Shown here: positions 48,357 to 60,090 of the stretch, one piece after another
Layout of the letters: every line of letters begins with the position of its first letter
Numbering within the stretch: position 1 is the stretch's first letter
From: Thamnidium elegans
Lineage: Eukaryota; Mucoromycota; Mucoromycetes; Mucorales; Mucoraceae
Length of the DNA: 64,000 bases
Assembly (NCBI GenBank): GCA_025201345.1
Contig: JAIXMG010000002.1
Span: forward strand, 1,674,001 to 1,738,000
Direction of reading: 5' to 3'
Translations under genes and position numbers: made by a program
The notes under the pieces: model-generated
What the model was told of the DNA's origin: nothing
Database searches by the model: none
What the model saw: the letters and a program-made list of their open reading frames with translations, nothing else

Positions 48357-49158
48357 CGTAAAGTTATGCTGAATGGTATCAATATTTCAGATCCCAAAAA
48401 GGAAATAAAAAAATGTTAGCTTTTAAAATATTTCTACTCTACCCCAAGTATTCAAACCGCACAGGCGGCGAAGCACAACCTGGCGCACCACCGCTTTAAA
48501 GCGTGTGTTTTTCAGGTGACCAGGGGCGAAAAAGATATATATTGTTAACGTATAGAAAAAGGAGGAAAGTTTTGTTTAAAAGTTTTTTTTGTCATTGCGT
48601 GTATCCAGTAGGAACCATTCCGATCATCAAGAGCATCATAAGTATAACAGGGAAGCCTCTTACGTTCTTCTTCTTTGCGTTCAATGGTGGGCCCCGTGTC
48701 TCCAAAATACCTTGGGTATTTTAAAAAGTATTTTATTTTAAGCACTGAAAATTATGAAATACCTTTTCTGTCTCAAGCGGAATTGGAGACACACTGTCCA
48801 CCACTGGTCCACTTTTATTGGGATACTGTACAAAGATGACTTAATGTTGGACAGTCCTAGATATTTAAAGGTATCAAATACATTTTGAAGGCAAAATTTT
48901 ATTTAGATGATGAAGAATGGCCAATTTAAAAAAGGCGAACATATATATTTTTTATAGCAATAAACTACATTTTTATTTGTAAGTGTTTTATCGCGAAAGG
49001 TTAAAAATGCAGTAATGGAAATATTGCCCCTTTTTTTAAATATGAATACATTCAGTTACCCTAATAATAAGTTATGATAGTAAATTGGGAAGAAAAAAAA
49101 ATAGGGGAGGGGGAAGGTAGAAAAAAAAATACAGAAAGAAGAATGAAACGGAAGATAT
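47959..49158. other. 1.2 kb intergenic region with a GC-richer island
   Basis: Between 48450 and 48530 the base composition jumps (GCACAGGCGGCGAAGCAC, CTGGCGCACCACCGC), and short frames around 48503-48745 run on both strands without recognisable homology. A T-run of about 30 lies at 48328-48356. No gene is called. Confidence 0.4.
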
Positions 49159-50520
49159 TTATAATATGATTACTTTTGAATTCATAAAATCAGTATGCCA
49201 TCTTATAAGTTCTTCGTTGGTTACATGACCTTTTATGGAGTTCAATACGGCAGACATGAGTTGAATATTGTCTTTAGACCAGCTAGTTGGACTTTTTTTA
49301 CAATGGTGGAGAGCGTTTATATGGTCTAGGCTAAGCGCCCAGTAAGGAAGGCGATTATGTCTTCCGGAATGAAAGTATAGATAATGACCGGTTATGGCAC
49401 ATTTAAATTTACTTTCAATACAGAGACAAAAAAGCTCACTCGACGTTACTAGTTCGCTGCCATCACCTTGGGCTCTCTCCACTCTTTTTTCCATACACTT
49501 TCTACGTTTGATAATACGACGCATTATACTACGATAAGTAGATTCAGGGGGAAGATCGTAAGACGGAATTTTCCCCGTTACTAGCCATCTAATAATATCT
49601 GAAACTTCTTCATCACAGATAGCAAATGCGTGTAATCTTTTTTTTTTTTTAAAAAAAAAAAAAAATTAGTAATTCGTTCAGTACTTTATTGGATAAAACT
49701 TACCTCGAACATCCTAAACAATACGGTTGACGTTTGTTTCGTACATAGGAAAGGTTTGATAACAGGTCTACCTCATTTCTAGTTGTTAATATGTTACACT
49801 CATTACATCGTACTGAGTCCGTCTATGATTTTTAAAGAATAATTAAGAAAAGTATTGTATACTTGATAAATTGACTTACTCCATAGTCTTTTGGTGCTAT
49901 TCTAATATTATCATCCTATAAATAAAAGTGTAAATAATAATACTGTAATAATAATCTAATCTACTTGCCAAATATTTTTTAGACCTTTTGACTTTTCTTT
50001 GCCTTGGAAGTACTTTTTGTCTCTTTGATTTTTTTTTTGCTTTGTTTTTTCTTCTTTTTAAGTGTCTTCCAAAACGCTCAAAAATGTGTGGTATTGTCTC
50101 ACAGATAAACTCCACTTCACTATCATCATCGTCTATGACAATAATATCTCTAGTATTATCTGTAATAGGCCGTACCGACTCACTACCACTAGCAATATCT
50201 AAGCGTGAGATATCATCTTCAATTTCAGGAGGTGAAAAACCATGTGTATTACAAGTGTAATAACTGCTATCACTGTCATTATCTTCACTAGTATGGGGTA
50301 TCCCTATATATCCTTTAACGGCGCTGTCGCCTGTTTCTTCGTCTTCTGATTCTTCATCAGATGATATATAAATAACATCTGGATCTTGTAGTGCCTGTTC
50401 ATTAAGATCGTTAATGTATTGTGGGATCGTTTGATTTCCAATCGGATCCTCTTGCAATTCTCGATCTCTTTCCCGACAGTATTCAAGGAACCTGGCATCT
50501 TCAAATGTACTGTCTTCCAT
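49159..50520 (-). CDS. HNH-like nuclease-fold protein with zinc ribbon and SIM-type motifs
   Basis: Exon 1 starts at 50520 (MEDSTFEDARFLEYCRERD). Exons 49915-49880, 49822-49704 and 49636-49159 are joined by good GTAAGT-type signals. The exon 1 donor is unsure (a GTACTT at 50013 keeps phase). The N-terminal third has two hydrophobic-then-acidic stretches, DVIYISSDEESEDEE and DIIVIDDDDSEVEF, which fit SUMO-interacting motifs, followed by a Lys/Arg-rich nuclear signal. Then CNEC and CLGC 33 residues apart form a zinc-ribbon-like pair. The C-terminus reads CAITGHYLYF, SLDHINALHH, DNIQLMSAVLNSIKG, the spacing of an HNH ββα-metal domain (D-H, N, N). I infer a nuclear DNA-acting enzyme; activity is unproven. 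About 370 residues in all. Confidence 0.55.
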
Positions 50521-51999
50521 ATATTTTTATTGATACTATATGTATAAACTATTAATGTATACTTCCTGCTGTTGTTGGTTTTTGTTGTTGTTGTCTTGCT
50601 GCGGTTATTTACAGCTAAAATTAGGTAACAGGTTAAACAAAAAAAAAACAAAAAAAAAATAGCAGGAATATGACTTTTTTTTTATTAATGCGATTTATAA
50701 TGGAATTTTACCTCATATTAATGCGATACCTTTACGTGTCAATTTCATAAACTCATTTATTTCAGACTAAATGTACCTGTGGTAGACAAGTCAAAAAACT
50801 AATACTAGCTCAAATATAAGATTCACCGCATATGGAAAAAGAATGCCAATGGTCTCTATTCATACCTCGGTTTAACGACATAAGGTGTTCCTTTTACAGT
50901 CAAAAATAACTAAATGTAATTATAGAATAAAAATTAAAGAGATCTAATAATGTTACAAGTAATCTAATAAAATTGTAATAAGGATAAAGAATAAGAATCG
51001 TTGAACTAAAAGAAGAAAAGCTAATGAAAATAAATGCAACGAAAATGTGTATAACAGAATGAAAAATAATAAAATTACATAATAAATGAAGTGATCAGGT
51101 AAAATGTGAAAATTGGATCTTAAAGAAGTACAATATTCTTTGATGTAAACAACACATAGAAATGGTCATGCAAAAAAAAACAGTTAATATCAAAAAGAGA
51201 GGAAGTACATCTAGTACTGATATCAGGCCTAGATTCGTGCACATTAAGTCCACGGACAACTAGTGCAGTTGCTAGGGTCTAGGTATCCTACATGTCGTTG
51301 TCTATCCTTCCTCAATACTTGAAATCATTTTCATCTCTTATATAGGCGACCAAAAACGATGACAACTCAAATTGTGGTTCAAATTTTCGTTTTTTTTTTT
51401 TTTTTTTTTTTTTTCCTTTTTTTTTTGATACTTCAATGCAAGTACTTTATTAGAACAGATCGTACGAACCCGATCTTTTCGATCTTTTGTGTGTAAAGAT
51501 ATAACGCGTTTCTTTTTCTTTATAAAGACCTTTTGAGTATAAAGCTATTGACGTAATAATTGCAATTTAATTGGTCTTTTTTTTTCTTTTTTTGGATTAG
51601 GTCTAAAATTTTACTATGGCAGCTTATAAAAAAAATCTGTTTCAGGAGTGTTTACTGATTAAAAAGAAAAATAAAAGAAAGGTACTGGTGATACCGAATG
51701 TGGATTGGTCTCCTATGGACATTGATGTGAACGCACAATTTAAAAAAGGTCGACAAGGCTCTAGTATAGATTGCAAGATTACTTGTAATGTATGTGATAA
51801 AGTTGGCCATGTCATTGAAGGACTGTTAGATTCTACAAGAAGCTCTCGGTCGTCAAGATAAGAAGATAAATCCCATTTTTCTCTTACAATAGCTGTCAGA
51901 TTTTTAAGTTCAGCATAATTGAACTTTTTCATATAAGGAGTTACATCATTAAAGGGACAAATAGTACGTTGTCAAAATCAAACAAATACAAGTCTATTT
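50521..51999. other. AT-rich region bordering the transposase remnant
   Basis: Mostly A/T noise. Overlapping frames on both strands at 51616-51932 are partly protein-like (plus KRKVLVIPNVDWSPMDIDV and TCNVCDKVGH; minus FNYAELKNLTAIVREKWDLS), perhaps another element fragment. A T-run of about 24 lies near 51390-51414. Confidence 0.4.
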
Positions 52000-52965
52000 G
52001 GACTACGACTACTACTACTACGACCAAAGGAATATTCGTAGATGTTTGTCGTTTAAAAAATAAAAAAGAGAAATGTGTATATTAGAACGGTGTTTTATTA
52101 TAACATTTAATGATTTGGCATTTAGAGTGACTACAAAAGCTACGAAGATCACTGATGAGTACATCATTACAGGCATCGCCAATCCTATTGCCCGAAATTG
52201 TTCGATGGGGTTCAATTCAGGCAAATAAGGAGGTAGATACATGACTTTGTAGCCTTTACTTTCAATTTCCCGTAACATCGGCTTGGATTTATGAATAGAA
52301 GCATTATCCATAACGGTTTAACTTCCCTTAAAAGTTTCATCAAGATTCATTACACTAAGAAGCTCGTTCATAAACCTGATAAAATGAACAGTAGTCGTAC
52401 CTTTTGGTGTCGGCTTATTATCGGCAGGATCGCCGTCAACTTCTGGATCCTCTGTACTAATCTCGGTTGCGGTTCTCTTTTTTCTGAATATAACAGGGAG
52501 CCATTACCAAGTAGTTCGTTATGCTCGGTTGTAAATGAGCTTTTCGGACCACTGTTTTGTTCAGACTTTTTATACATAACCTCTTCTGTTTCTTCGGTAA
52601 TACTTCCACCATCTTAACGAAGTGCACTAATTAATATTTAAGTCTCTTGCAACCTTGAGGGTTTTCGAGCATACGGTCTATAAACGTTTCTCTGGTGAAG
52701 TCGCTGTAATTGTTGTATAACTTCACTGATGGCTTTAACTTACCAGGTTTCGACTGCTTTTTAAGTGAGAGCCCTTCAGCATTTTTTTTTGGGGGGGGGG
52801 CGCTTAACGCTCAAGTAAGTTTGTCGACTAGTTATTGTTTCAAGAACTAGGTTGGGATCATCGATATATGTTAAAATATCCTCCATCGGATCGTAAACTT
52901 TTTCTTTTTCATTAAAAATGTTTTCCTGTCCATCTTCATAAAAAAAAAGTATTCATTATTATGTT
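52000..52965 (-). pseudogene. Broken IS630/Tc1-mariner-type transposase
   Basis: On the minus strand a transposase can be followed in several frames. An N-terminal piece (EKVYDPMEDILTYIDDPN) breaks at a G-run near 52790. A helix-turn-helix-region piece follows (SVKLYNNYSDFTRETFIDRM, PQGCKRLKY), then a stop. A DDE piece follows: TVHFIRFMNELLSVMNLDE, stop, VMDNASIHKSKPMLREIES, YLPPYLPELNPIEQF. A last frame-shifted piece is RIGDACNDVLISDLRSF. The DNAS..HK and PELNPIE motifs are the second Asp and the Glu of the DD(34-35)E active site. At least three frameshifts or stops make it dead. No flanking inverted repeats could be identified with confidence. Old insertion; boundaries approximate. Confidence 0.8.
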
Positions 52966-53385
52966 ATATTCTATTAGAAAGAGAGAGGGACAAAAGCAGG
53001 TATAGAAGATATGCGACAATTGGTGGTATATTGTTATAAAATTCGTTAAAAGTCTAAAATAAGATGGTTTTTAATAATTTGAAAAAGGATAGCTATTTTA
53101 TATGAAAGTGAGATTTGAATTCAATGAAAGTTGAATTGATTGTGTTAAAGATAACCGCTTATAGATTATTGTGATTATTGGTGCATAAATAATCTGTGCC
53201 TGACGTTTGTATAAAAGGGAAAATAGTGATTTTCCTGCTGTACCACAAATAAATAAGTACTTTAATTATTGCACAGGTAAATAATTAAGTTTGTCAAATA
53301 AAATCCAAAATAGACCTTGAATAGTAATCAAAAGGTTAGATATATAACTGGTATATATCAACCAGCTTCACTGTAACTAGGCAAC

Positions 53386-53470
53386 ATTACAAAAAAAGAT
53401 CACACAAAAAAAGGCCACACAAAAAAGGTCACACAAAAAAGGTCACACAAAAAAGATCACACAAAAATGT
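53386..53470 (+). repeat. Short tandem repeat, unit about 15 bp (GGTCACACAAAAAA)
   Basis: Five to six head-to-tail units of GGTCACACAAAAAA-like sequence at the end of repeat copy B. The same place in copy A (about 5648-5683) has only about two, so the array length varies between copies. Confidence 0.75.
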
Positions 53471-53667
53471 CGCACGTCACACAAACTATGGCAACAAATC
53501 ACGGGTATAAATTGACCCGTTTTTTTTTTCCTTTTTTGTTTTTTTTCTCTTTTTTTTTTTTTTTCTCTTTTTTTTTTCTTCACAACTACAAAAGGTAACT
53601 GGCCAGATATTTACTAACTATTATTACAGTTTTTGGGACTCTGATCAAGTCTTTTTTCTGTAATAGT

Positions 53668-53914
53668 AGTGCTTATGGTACCATTTGCGCCTTGTAATCT
53701 TTTTTTTTGTGTGTTTGCAGTTTGACTCATCCGTGGTGGTTTTTTTTCCGGAGAGGCAGGTTGTGGGTTTACATCCCCATTCCGCTTTCTCTTACCGCGG
53801 GGTGGGGATGTAAATTCACAAGTTGTCTCTTTTGGAAAAAAGCCCTGCAGATGGGTCAAATCTGTAAACCCCCAAAAAAAAAAATTGCATGGCGCAAATG
53901 GTACCATAAGCACT
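53668..53914. repeat. 247 bp imperfect palindrome in copy B
   Basis: Same foldback structure as at 5231-5477, from AGTGCTTATGGTACC to GGTACCATAAGCACT. The arms meet near CATTCCGCTTTCTCTTACCG. Preservation in both copies shows it predates their separation. Confidence 0.75.
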
Positions 53915-54792
53915 GGCTGGTAGAAAGTTGGAGTGATACGAGGAGAGAAGGAAAGTATCATAAAAACATTCTGCTGCAAATAAAAAAGAGTTGATTTCTA
54001 ACTTTTTCTTATTTAGCAACCCAACCCAAAGGGCCAAAAAAAAATAAAACGAAAAAAAAAGCTATAAATAAAAATGAGTGTCTTTGAAAATGAGTGTCCT
54101 AAAAATGAGTGCCTTAAAAAAGAGAATGAGAAAGCGTTTTAAAAAAGAATGTCTTAAAAAAAGGGAATGCATTATATATAAAAAAGGGAAGGCATTATAA
54201 AAAAGAAAAGGCTTCTTAAAAAGGGAAAGATAATGTCTGCCCTAATTCTCATTAAATGTAAACATTACCTTAATGTTTTTTTTCTTCCTTTTAATAATCT
54301 ATCCGCAACATTCTTAATAAAGCTTGCTGTTATTTTTACAGTAAAATATAATATGTTTGGCTTATTTGGTTTAACATTTGGCATAATACTAGACAGTTAT
54401 AATTATGCAATGCGTACATGTAAATGAGGTGCTGGATCTTCTCATTATATTATCTTTTATTTAATAAAAAATTATAAAGTGTACTTCTCTCAGGTACGAC
54501 TTTATAGTTTATATTCTTTTAATTATCTTTTTGTTATTATACTCTGTAATTGACAGTTGCATTTTCTTTGTACTACAACGACCCCTATTTTAAAGCTCAA
54601 ACAAATGCAAATACAATTCCTTTTACATCTTTCTTTCTTTCTTTTACTTTTCTTTTCTTTTTTTTTTCTTAATCTCATCCGCCAATTGCAACATGTATTT
54701 TTATTTTATTTAGTATTTTGTTTTTTCTTTTGATATTGAGCATGTAGCAACGAAATGCGTCATATTATCCAAGTCAGTTATAAAAACGTAAT

Positions 54793-57188
54793 AACAATAA
54801 AACACTCCAAAGGGACAAGAGCAAAATAATTGAAAGAAGAGAGCAATTGTGGCGTGATAATTATTGCGGTATTGCAGCTTAAAAAATCGCTCACATAAGA
54901 AATCACTGCTAATTTTACCAGCTATAACAAATAATGGTTCTTAATTTATTAAAAAACAGAAAAAGCTTTTTGAACCCAAGCTGTATAATACAAAATAGTT
55001 GTTTTAAATACATCTTTGATAAAAAAAAATTAAAAACGTACTTTTTTGTTTTTTTTTTCGTTTTTCATTTTTGGGGGTCAACCCCTTTTGTTTTTCGGCC
55101 AAAAATCACGGATGTTTTGTGATTTCTCTGGATCCACTTTGGCTTTTGTTATGCGCAAATTGTTGACAATAAAGTGCTTTTTTATACACTTCTAATCCAT
55201 CTTAATTTATATTTCTAATGCAAAAATTGAAAGAGTGATCACTGTTTAAAAATTACTTTTTTTGGACAAAAAAAACCTTACTTTTTTTTTATCACGTGCG
55301 CTCACCTATTTGCTTTATTTTCGTGATTACATCGAATTCAGTTTGCTACTACTATTATTAAATATAACAAAGACTAAAGATCTTTAATAGTTCATTTTTA
55401 TTCATTTATAAATAAAAGTGCTACATCCAAAACTGAGAGAGTAAATACGCTTTTAATAAAACGCCAACTTAACGTCCGCTTAGCTAAAGCGTCAAGTAAA
55501 AAAAAAGGCCTTTAAACAGTAGTTACTCGTTCATTATCTTTAGTAATAATATTATTTTTAATGTATTAGAAGCGCCTGAAAGAGTATACTATCACCGTTG
55601 TTTTTTTCTATAAAGATACATAAATTTGATCCCGAGTAATCGCTAATAATCCGCGAAAAAAAAATCCCATCGCTCTTTAATAATTATAAAAAAAAGTTGA
55701 AAAATATAGAACAAACAGTTTTCAATGTTTGATATTAAAGACATCTTTCTAATGACTAACTTTTACTATGAAATCTGGACAAAAGGATAATTTCCAGACC
55801 CTCAATTCTACTTTATTTCAATCACAATTAAAATGATTTTTTTTAGAAGTGATGCCTAAACATTCATGTAAAACGAGTGTTTTAAATGGATGACAGACGA
55901 AAAATGATGGATTATAACATTGTAAATAGTTCTTGAGCTCGTCCGAGTTATTGTACAAAAAAATATGCCGTATATTTTATTTTTATTTTTACAAGAGCTC
56001 GAACATTAGAATTATTTTAAATTCTATTAAAATCTTCATTGTTATCAATTAAAATAGTACAGAGCTATGTAATAAAATGATTACTTTGTAGTATTTATTT
56101 TATTTCCATCTATTTATCATTTCAATTATTATCCTTTTGTTTATGAATAGCATCGGTGAATAATACGCTCTTGAAGACTAGAGGCTTTCGTACAATCTCT
56201 TCATAAATTAAGTAAATAAATTATGGCAAATTACTTTTTTATTGCTGCTATTTCTTAAACTTATAACATACACTTCCTAAAACCTATACTTATAACTTTA
56301 TTCATGACTCGAATAAAAATATTGTGGTTTATTTCAGATGTATAGGACAAGACAGTTATTTAAATATATGTCACTTTTGGAAAAAATAAAATAGAATAAA
56401 AGGAGAAATTAGTAAAAAGTTAGTAAGAAAATAAACATGAAAACTTTCAATTGATTATAAAAATGGAAAAGAGACAGACAGAACGAAGAGACAGAATGAA
56501 TGAAATAAAAGAATAAACAAGTAGAAGGTTAGCATATGAAAGAATGAAATGAATCACTTGAGCTTACCGTCCGGTGAAGGAGATACATCTTGTGGTAGAC
56601 AACAGGCGATAAGCTGGTAATGTAAGTGGCATAAGCGGTAAAAGTATACATGCATAGAAGTAAAACTCTGAATAAAAAGTAATCACTGGTTTTAATAAAT
56701 AACTACATCCTTCAAAGTTGAGATTTAAATACACTTGAAAATCTTTGGTAGATAGGGACCTTAACATTGATATGATTGTTATGGAAGCTTCGTCAGGACA
56801 GAAGGATGAAGACCTTATACGCACTAAGGATGAATAAAATCATTGCCAATGTGTTTCCTAAATTTTACTTCTTAAGTATACGATTTTTCTTTTAGTGTAC
56901 GAAAAAGGTGTATATAAAAGAAAAACGTCAAAGTCGTATATAAAAGTAAAAAGTTAAAGTCGTGAAACATCCATAAACTCTTTCTTTTTTTGGTATGTGT
57001 ATTTGCATGAATTAAATGTCATGTATATTGGCCCACTCCCAAAAAAAAAATATTAAAAACAGAACTATATATTCTTGTTGTGTTACCTATTTGGTGAAGA
57101 AAGGGGGACGAGATAATACAAAAACAAGAGAGGTTTTTTTTTATTGAGTATCATTATGCGAGAGAGAAAAAAAAGAAGAAGGAATAAT

Positions 57189-57234
<46 letters not shown>

Positions 57235-57241
57235 CTGTTTT
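54793..57241. other. 2.4 kb gene-poor region
   Basis: Very AT-rich. The only coding-like trace is on the plus strand at about 56740-56837, reading DLNIDMIVMEASSGQKDEDL and ending in a stop, with stops scattered upstream; it may be the tail of a decayed gene. A (GA)n microsatellite precedes the next gene. Confidence 0.4.
57191..57230 (+). repeat. (AG)20 dinucleotide microsatellite
   Basis: About 40 bases of pure AG, lying just past the stop of the CFEM-like gene. Confidence 0.9.
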
Positions 57242-57846
57242 TTATAATTGAAGTACAAGACCTATGATAAATGTAACAAGCATAAACCCAGTAGCTGGTG
57301 TAATCTGAGTTCCAAATGAAGGTGAAACGGACTGACTAGACGAAGGGGCACTAGTTGAACCAGTTGTGGTAGGTGCAGTCCAGGTAGGAGAGACTTGTGT
57401 TGGTCCTACTCCAGATCCAGATGGTAAAGGAGCAATCGATGTAGTAGGTACAGCTGCACAAATACCTGTTGCAATTCTGGATTGTTCATTTGCGTCAATA
57501 CTATATTCAGGACAAAGATTAAAGCATTGTTGAATCAAGCGCTAAATTTAAAAATTAGTATATCATATATATATATATATATATATATATACTTTTTTTA
57601 AAAGCCTACCTGTGCTCCACATTGGCAGCTATAATCAACTGGACCACATCCATGAAGTAAGCTTTCTTCGATAGCTTTACATGCTTGAAAACTAATTTAT
57701 TTTGGTTTGAGATTTTATCGTAACGAATAATGAAAAAGTACTTACTTTGCTTCTGCCGCACAACCAATGACAGCAGATACAGTGTACACACCAAATTGAA
57801 GTACAAGGAAAATAGCAGCAACCCAAGTAATTTGACGATTGAACAT
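57242..57846 (-). CDS. CFEM-like cysteine-rich GPI-anchored protein
   Basis: Three exons (57846-57746, 57691-57610, 57541-57242) join in phase to 160 residues. A signal peptide (residues 1-25, ITWVAAIFLVLQFGVYTVSA) is followed by an eight-cysteine region: IGCAAEA, FQACKAIEE, LLHGCGPVDYSCQCGAQ, QQCFNLCPEY and GICAAV. The D-Y-S-C-Q-C segment resembles the D-x-x-C-x-C core of CFEM domains, which bind haem iron or take part in wall adhesion in other fungi. A Thr/Ser/Pro-rich stalk and a C-terminal hydrophobic signal (PATGFMLVTFIIGLVLQL) indicate GPI anchoring. The cysteine spacing is not a perfect CFEM match, so a lineage-specific cousin is possible. Confidence 0.75.
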
Positions 57847-58084
57847 TGAGTAACAAAGAATAATAAAAAGAAAAGAAAAAGAGAATTATTATGTCGTTTG
57901 AAGATCTCCCTTTATACACATACACTTTTTTATTGAATCCCCCCTCAATTTAAATGCAGGATACAAAGGAAGTCTTTTTTCCCTCTCTCTTTTCTCCTGT
58001 AAGAGAACGAGAGTGATCTGCTGACGCAAATAAAATTATAAACTTGTCTGATTATTATAATATATGTACACAATTTTATTTTAT

Positions 58085-59686
58085 TTATTCTAATTTAGAT
58101 GTCATTAATCCAAACATTTTACGGACTTCATCAACAGTCATTGTTCCTAATACTTCACCCTTTCTGGTTCTAACATTGACAGTACCTTGATCCATTTCCT
58201 TTTGTCCAACTACAAAAATAAAGTTGTATTGATCAAGTTGTGCTTGACGAATCATCTTGTTTAATCTATCACGAGGTGATTTATCAACATCTACATAGTA
58301 CTGTTCTCTAATAGTCGTTTCTGCATTCTCTCCTAATGATAATTCCTTGGCTACCTTTTGAGCGTATTCTCCAAACTGTGTAGAAACTGGAATAACTACA
58401 CCTTGACGTGGACTTAACCAGAATGGCCATTTACCTCCTGTATGTTCAATCAAAATAGCCATCATACGTTCAATAGACCCTAAAATGGCTCTATGCACAA
58501 TCACAGGCGTACGCTCTACATCGTTTTCATCTACATATTTAAGTCCGAATCTTTGTGGTAATTGAAAATCAAGTTGGATAGTGGCAGTTTGATGTGATTT
58601 TCCACTAGAGTCTTTGACCATGATATCAATCTTGGGACCGTAAAATGCACCATCACCTTCTTTAATTGACCAAGGTCTACCAGTGGCATTTAGGGCTTTG
58701 GTTAAAGATGATTCAGCATGTGTCCATTCTTCAAGACTACCCATGTATTGTGTCTCGGGTCGGGTGGAAAGCGTTAAGTCGTAGTGAGGGAATTGGAATG
58801 CGGAGTAGACACGATCAACAAAAGAAAGACACGACGTGATCTCGGATGCAATGTGGTCTTCAGCACAAAAGATGTGGGCGTCGTCTTGATGGAATCGACG
58901 CACTCTTGTTAATCCTGAAAGTGCACCTGAAGCTTCATTTCTGCATAAAATTATATATATAAATAAACAAACAAAAAAAAACCTTTTTTTTTTTTACCTG
59001 TGGAGAGGACTAAAATCAGCTAAACGAATAGGTAAATCACGATAGGATTTGGGTGTACTATCAAAAATTAAACAATGACCAGGACAATTCATTGGTTTCA
59101 ACCCAAATAATCCTTCATCAGTATCAATCACTTCATCGTGATTATGAGAACACTTTTGCTCTCTTCCACTTTGTACCATAAACATATCGTCTTTATAGTT
59201 TTGCCAGTGGCCACTGGTCTCCCAAAGATCCTTCTTGTAAATCAAAGGTGTCATTACTTCTTGGTACCCATATCGTGCGTACTCGGATCGCAAAAACTCT
59301 TGAAGCTTATGCACAATACGGGTTCCGTGTGGTAACATAAAAATTGAACCGGGACTGACGGCGTGTGTCATAAATAATGATTGTGCTTTACCGATAGCAC
59401 GGTGGTCGTGTTCGTTGGTCTTTGAAACGTCTATAAAAAAATGGTTTAATTTTCTGGGACTTTTGAAGTTGGTGATTTATTTTTTTTACCATTGACTTTA
59501 GATACTTTGTTTAAGCAACCTTTAGAGGTATGCAATGAACGTGCTGTGATAGCATATGCTTGCAATAAAGCACCTGTATGAAAAAAAAAAACTTTGGTTA
59601 GTTTTTTTGTTTTTTGTTTCGATTTGGTAAGGTTAATACGAACGAGAATTGGCTTGCAAGGATCGAGTCAATTGCCGAGGAAACAT
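58085..59686 (-). CDS. MST1: Mitochondrial threonyl-tRNA synthetase
   Basis: Class II synthetase charging mitochondrial tRNA-Thr. Exons 59686-59644, 59573-59490, 59430-58998 and 58940-58085 join in phase to 471 residues, close to yeast Mst1 (462). The N-terminus MFPRQLTRSLQANSRALLQA is a likely targeting peptide, and the protein goes straight to the catalytic core, without the TGS and editing domains of the cytosolic enzyme. Motif 2 (RVRRFHQDDAHIFC) and motif 3 (ILGSIERMMAILIEHTGGKW) are intact. The zinc ligands Cys in PMNCPGHC and His in RFHQDD are present, as is the C-terminal anticodon-binding domain (VVIPVSTQFGEYAQKVAKEL). The first donor (GTTCGT) is weak but the only one keeping phase. 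Confidence 0.93.
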
Positions 59687-60090
59687 TGTATATGTAATAA
59701 AAAAAAAGAGGAATGGGTATCGGGTTACCAGGTCTGTTTAAACACCCCCAAGCTCTTGAAGAGGGGGGCAGTCACCTACGTACCGGTGTTTCAAAAGTTT
59801 TTGACGTTTCAGTAACACATAGTAAGCTACTGTTGTATATTGATTTTCAGGGCAACATGGTTTAAAGCTATTTTTTTTTTAGTGAGTGGGCTAAATACAC
59901 ATTTGAATAGAAAAATAACAATATATAAAAAAAAGAATTAAAAGTATTTTACAAGTGATAATGTAAGCTCTCATAATTATGATCCCGTCTTTTTATGTAT
60001 GCATATCAGTCTACTGAATAGTTTAAAAAGATAGTTTATTTATTTTGTTAAAAAAATAATACACAGGCATAAAATAAATTACAGTAAAGT
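59687..60090. other. Promoter of the ThrRS gene / 3' flank of the PARP gene
   Basis: 404 bases, AT-rich; a short frame at 59594-59815 on the plus strand overlaps exon 1 in antisense and is a shadow. Confidence 0.5.

Larger units (their letters stand above)
53370..54792 (-). mobile_element. 1.42 kb dispersed repeat, copy B (inverted partner of copy A)
   Basis: Read on the minus strand it aligns with 4277-5705 over its full length, from TACGTTTTTATAACTGACTT near 54792 to CTAGTTACAGT near 53370, with scattered point changes and differing homopolymer and tandem-repeat lengths. It has no protein-coding capacity I would credit. The two copies bracket about 47.7 kb that includes nearly all genes of the window. 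It lies 400 bases beyond the broken IS630-type transposase, but nothing shows that the transposase mobilised it. Confidence 0.7.

Noticed and set aside
48503..48745. Plus-strand frame containing FAFNGGP, like the S10 serine carboxypeptidase motif
   Set aside because: The match is seven residues in a T-rich frame; the following residues do not continue the family pattern and no other peptidase segment is nearby.
53386..53470. CRISPR-like short repeats
   Set aside because: Units are directly abutting without unique spacers, and the host is a eukaryote.
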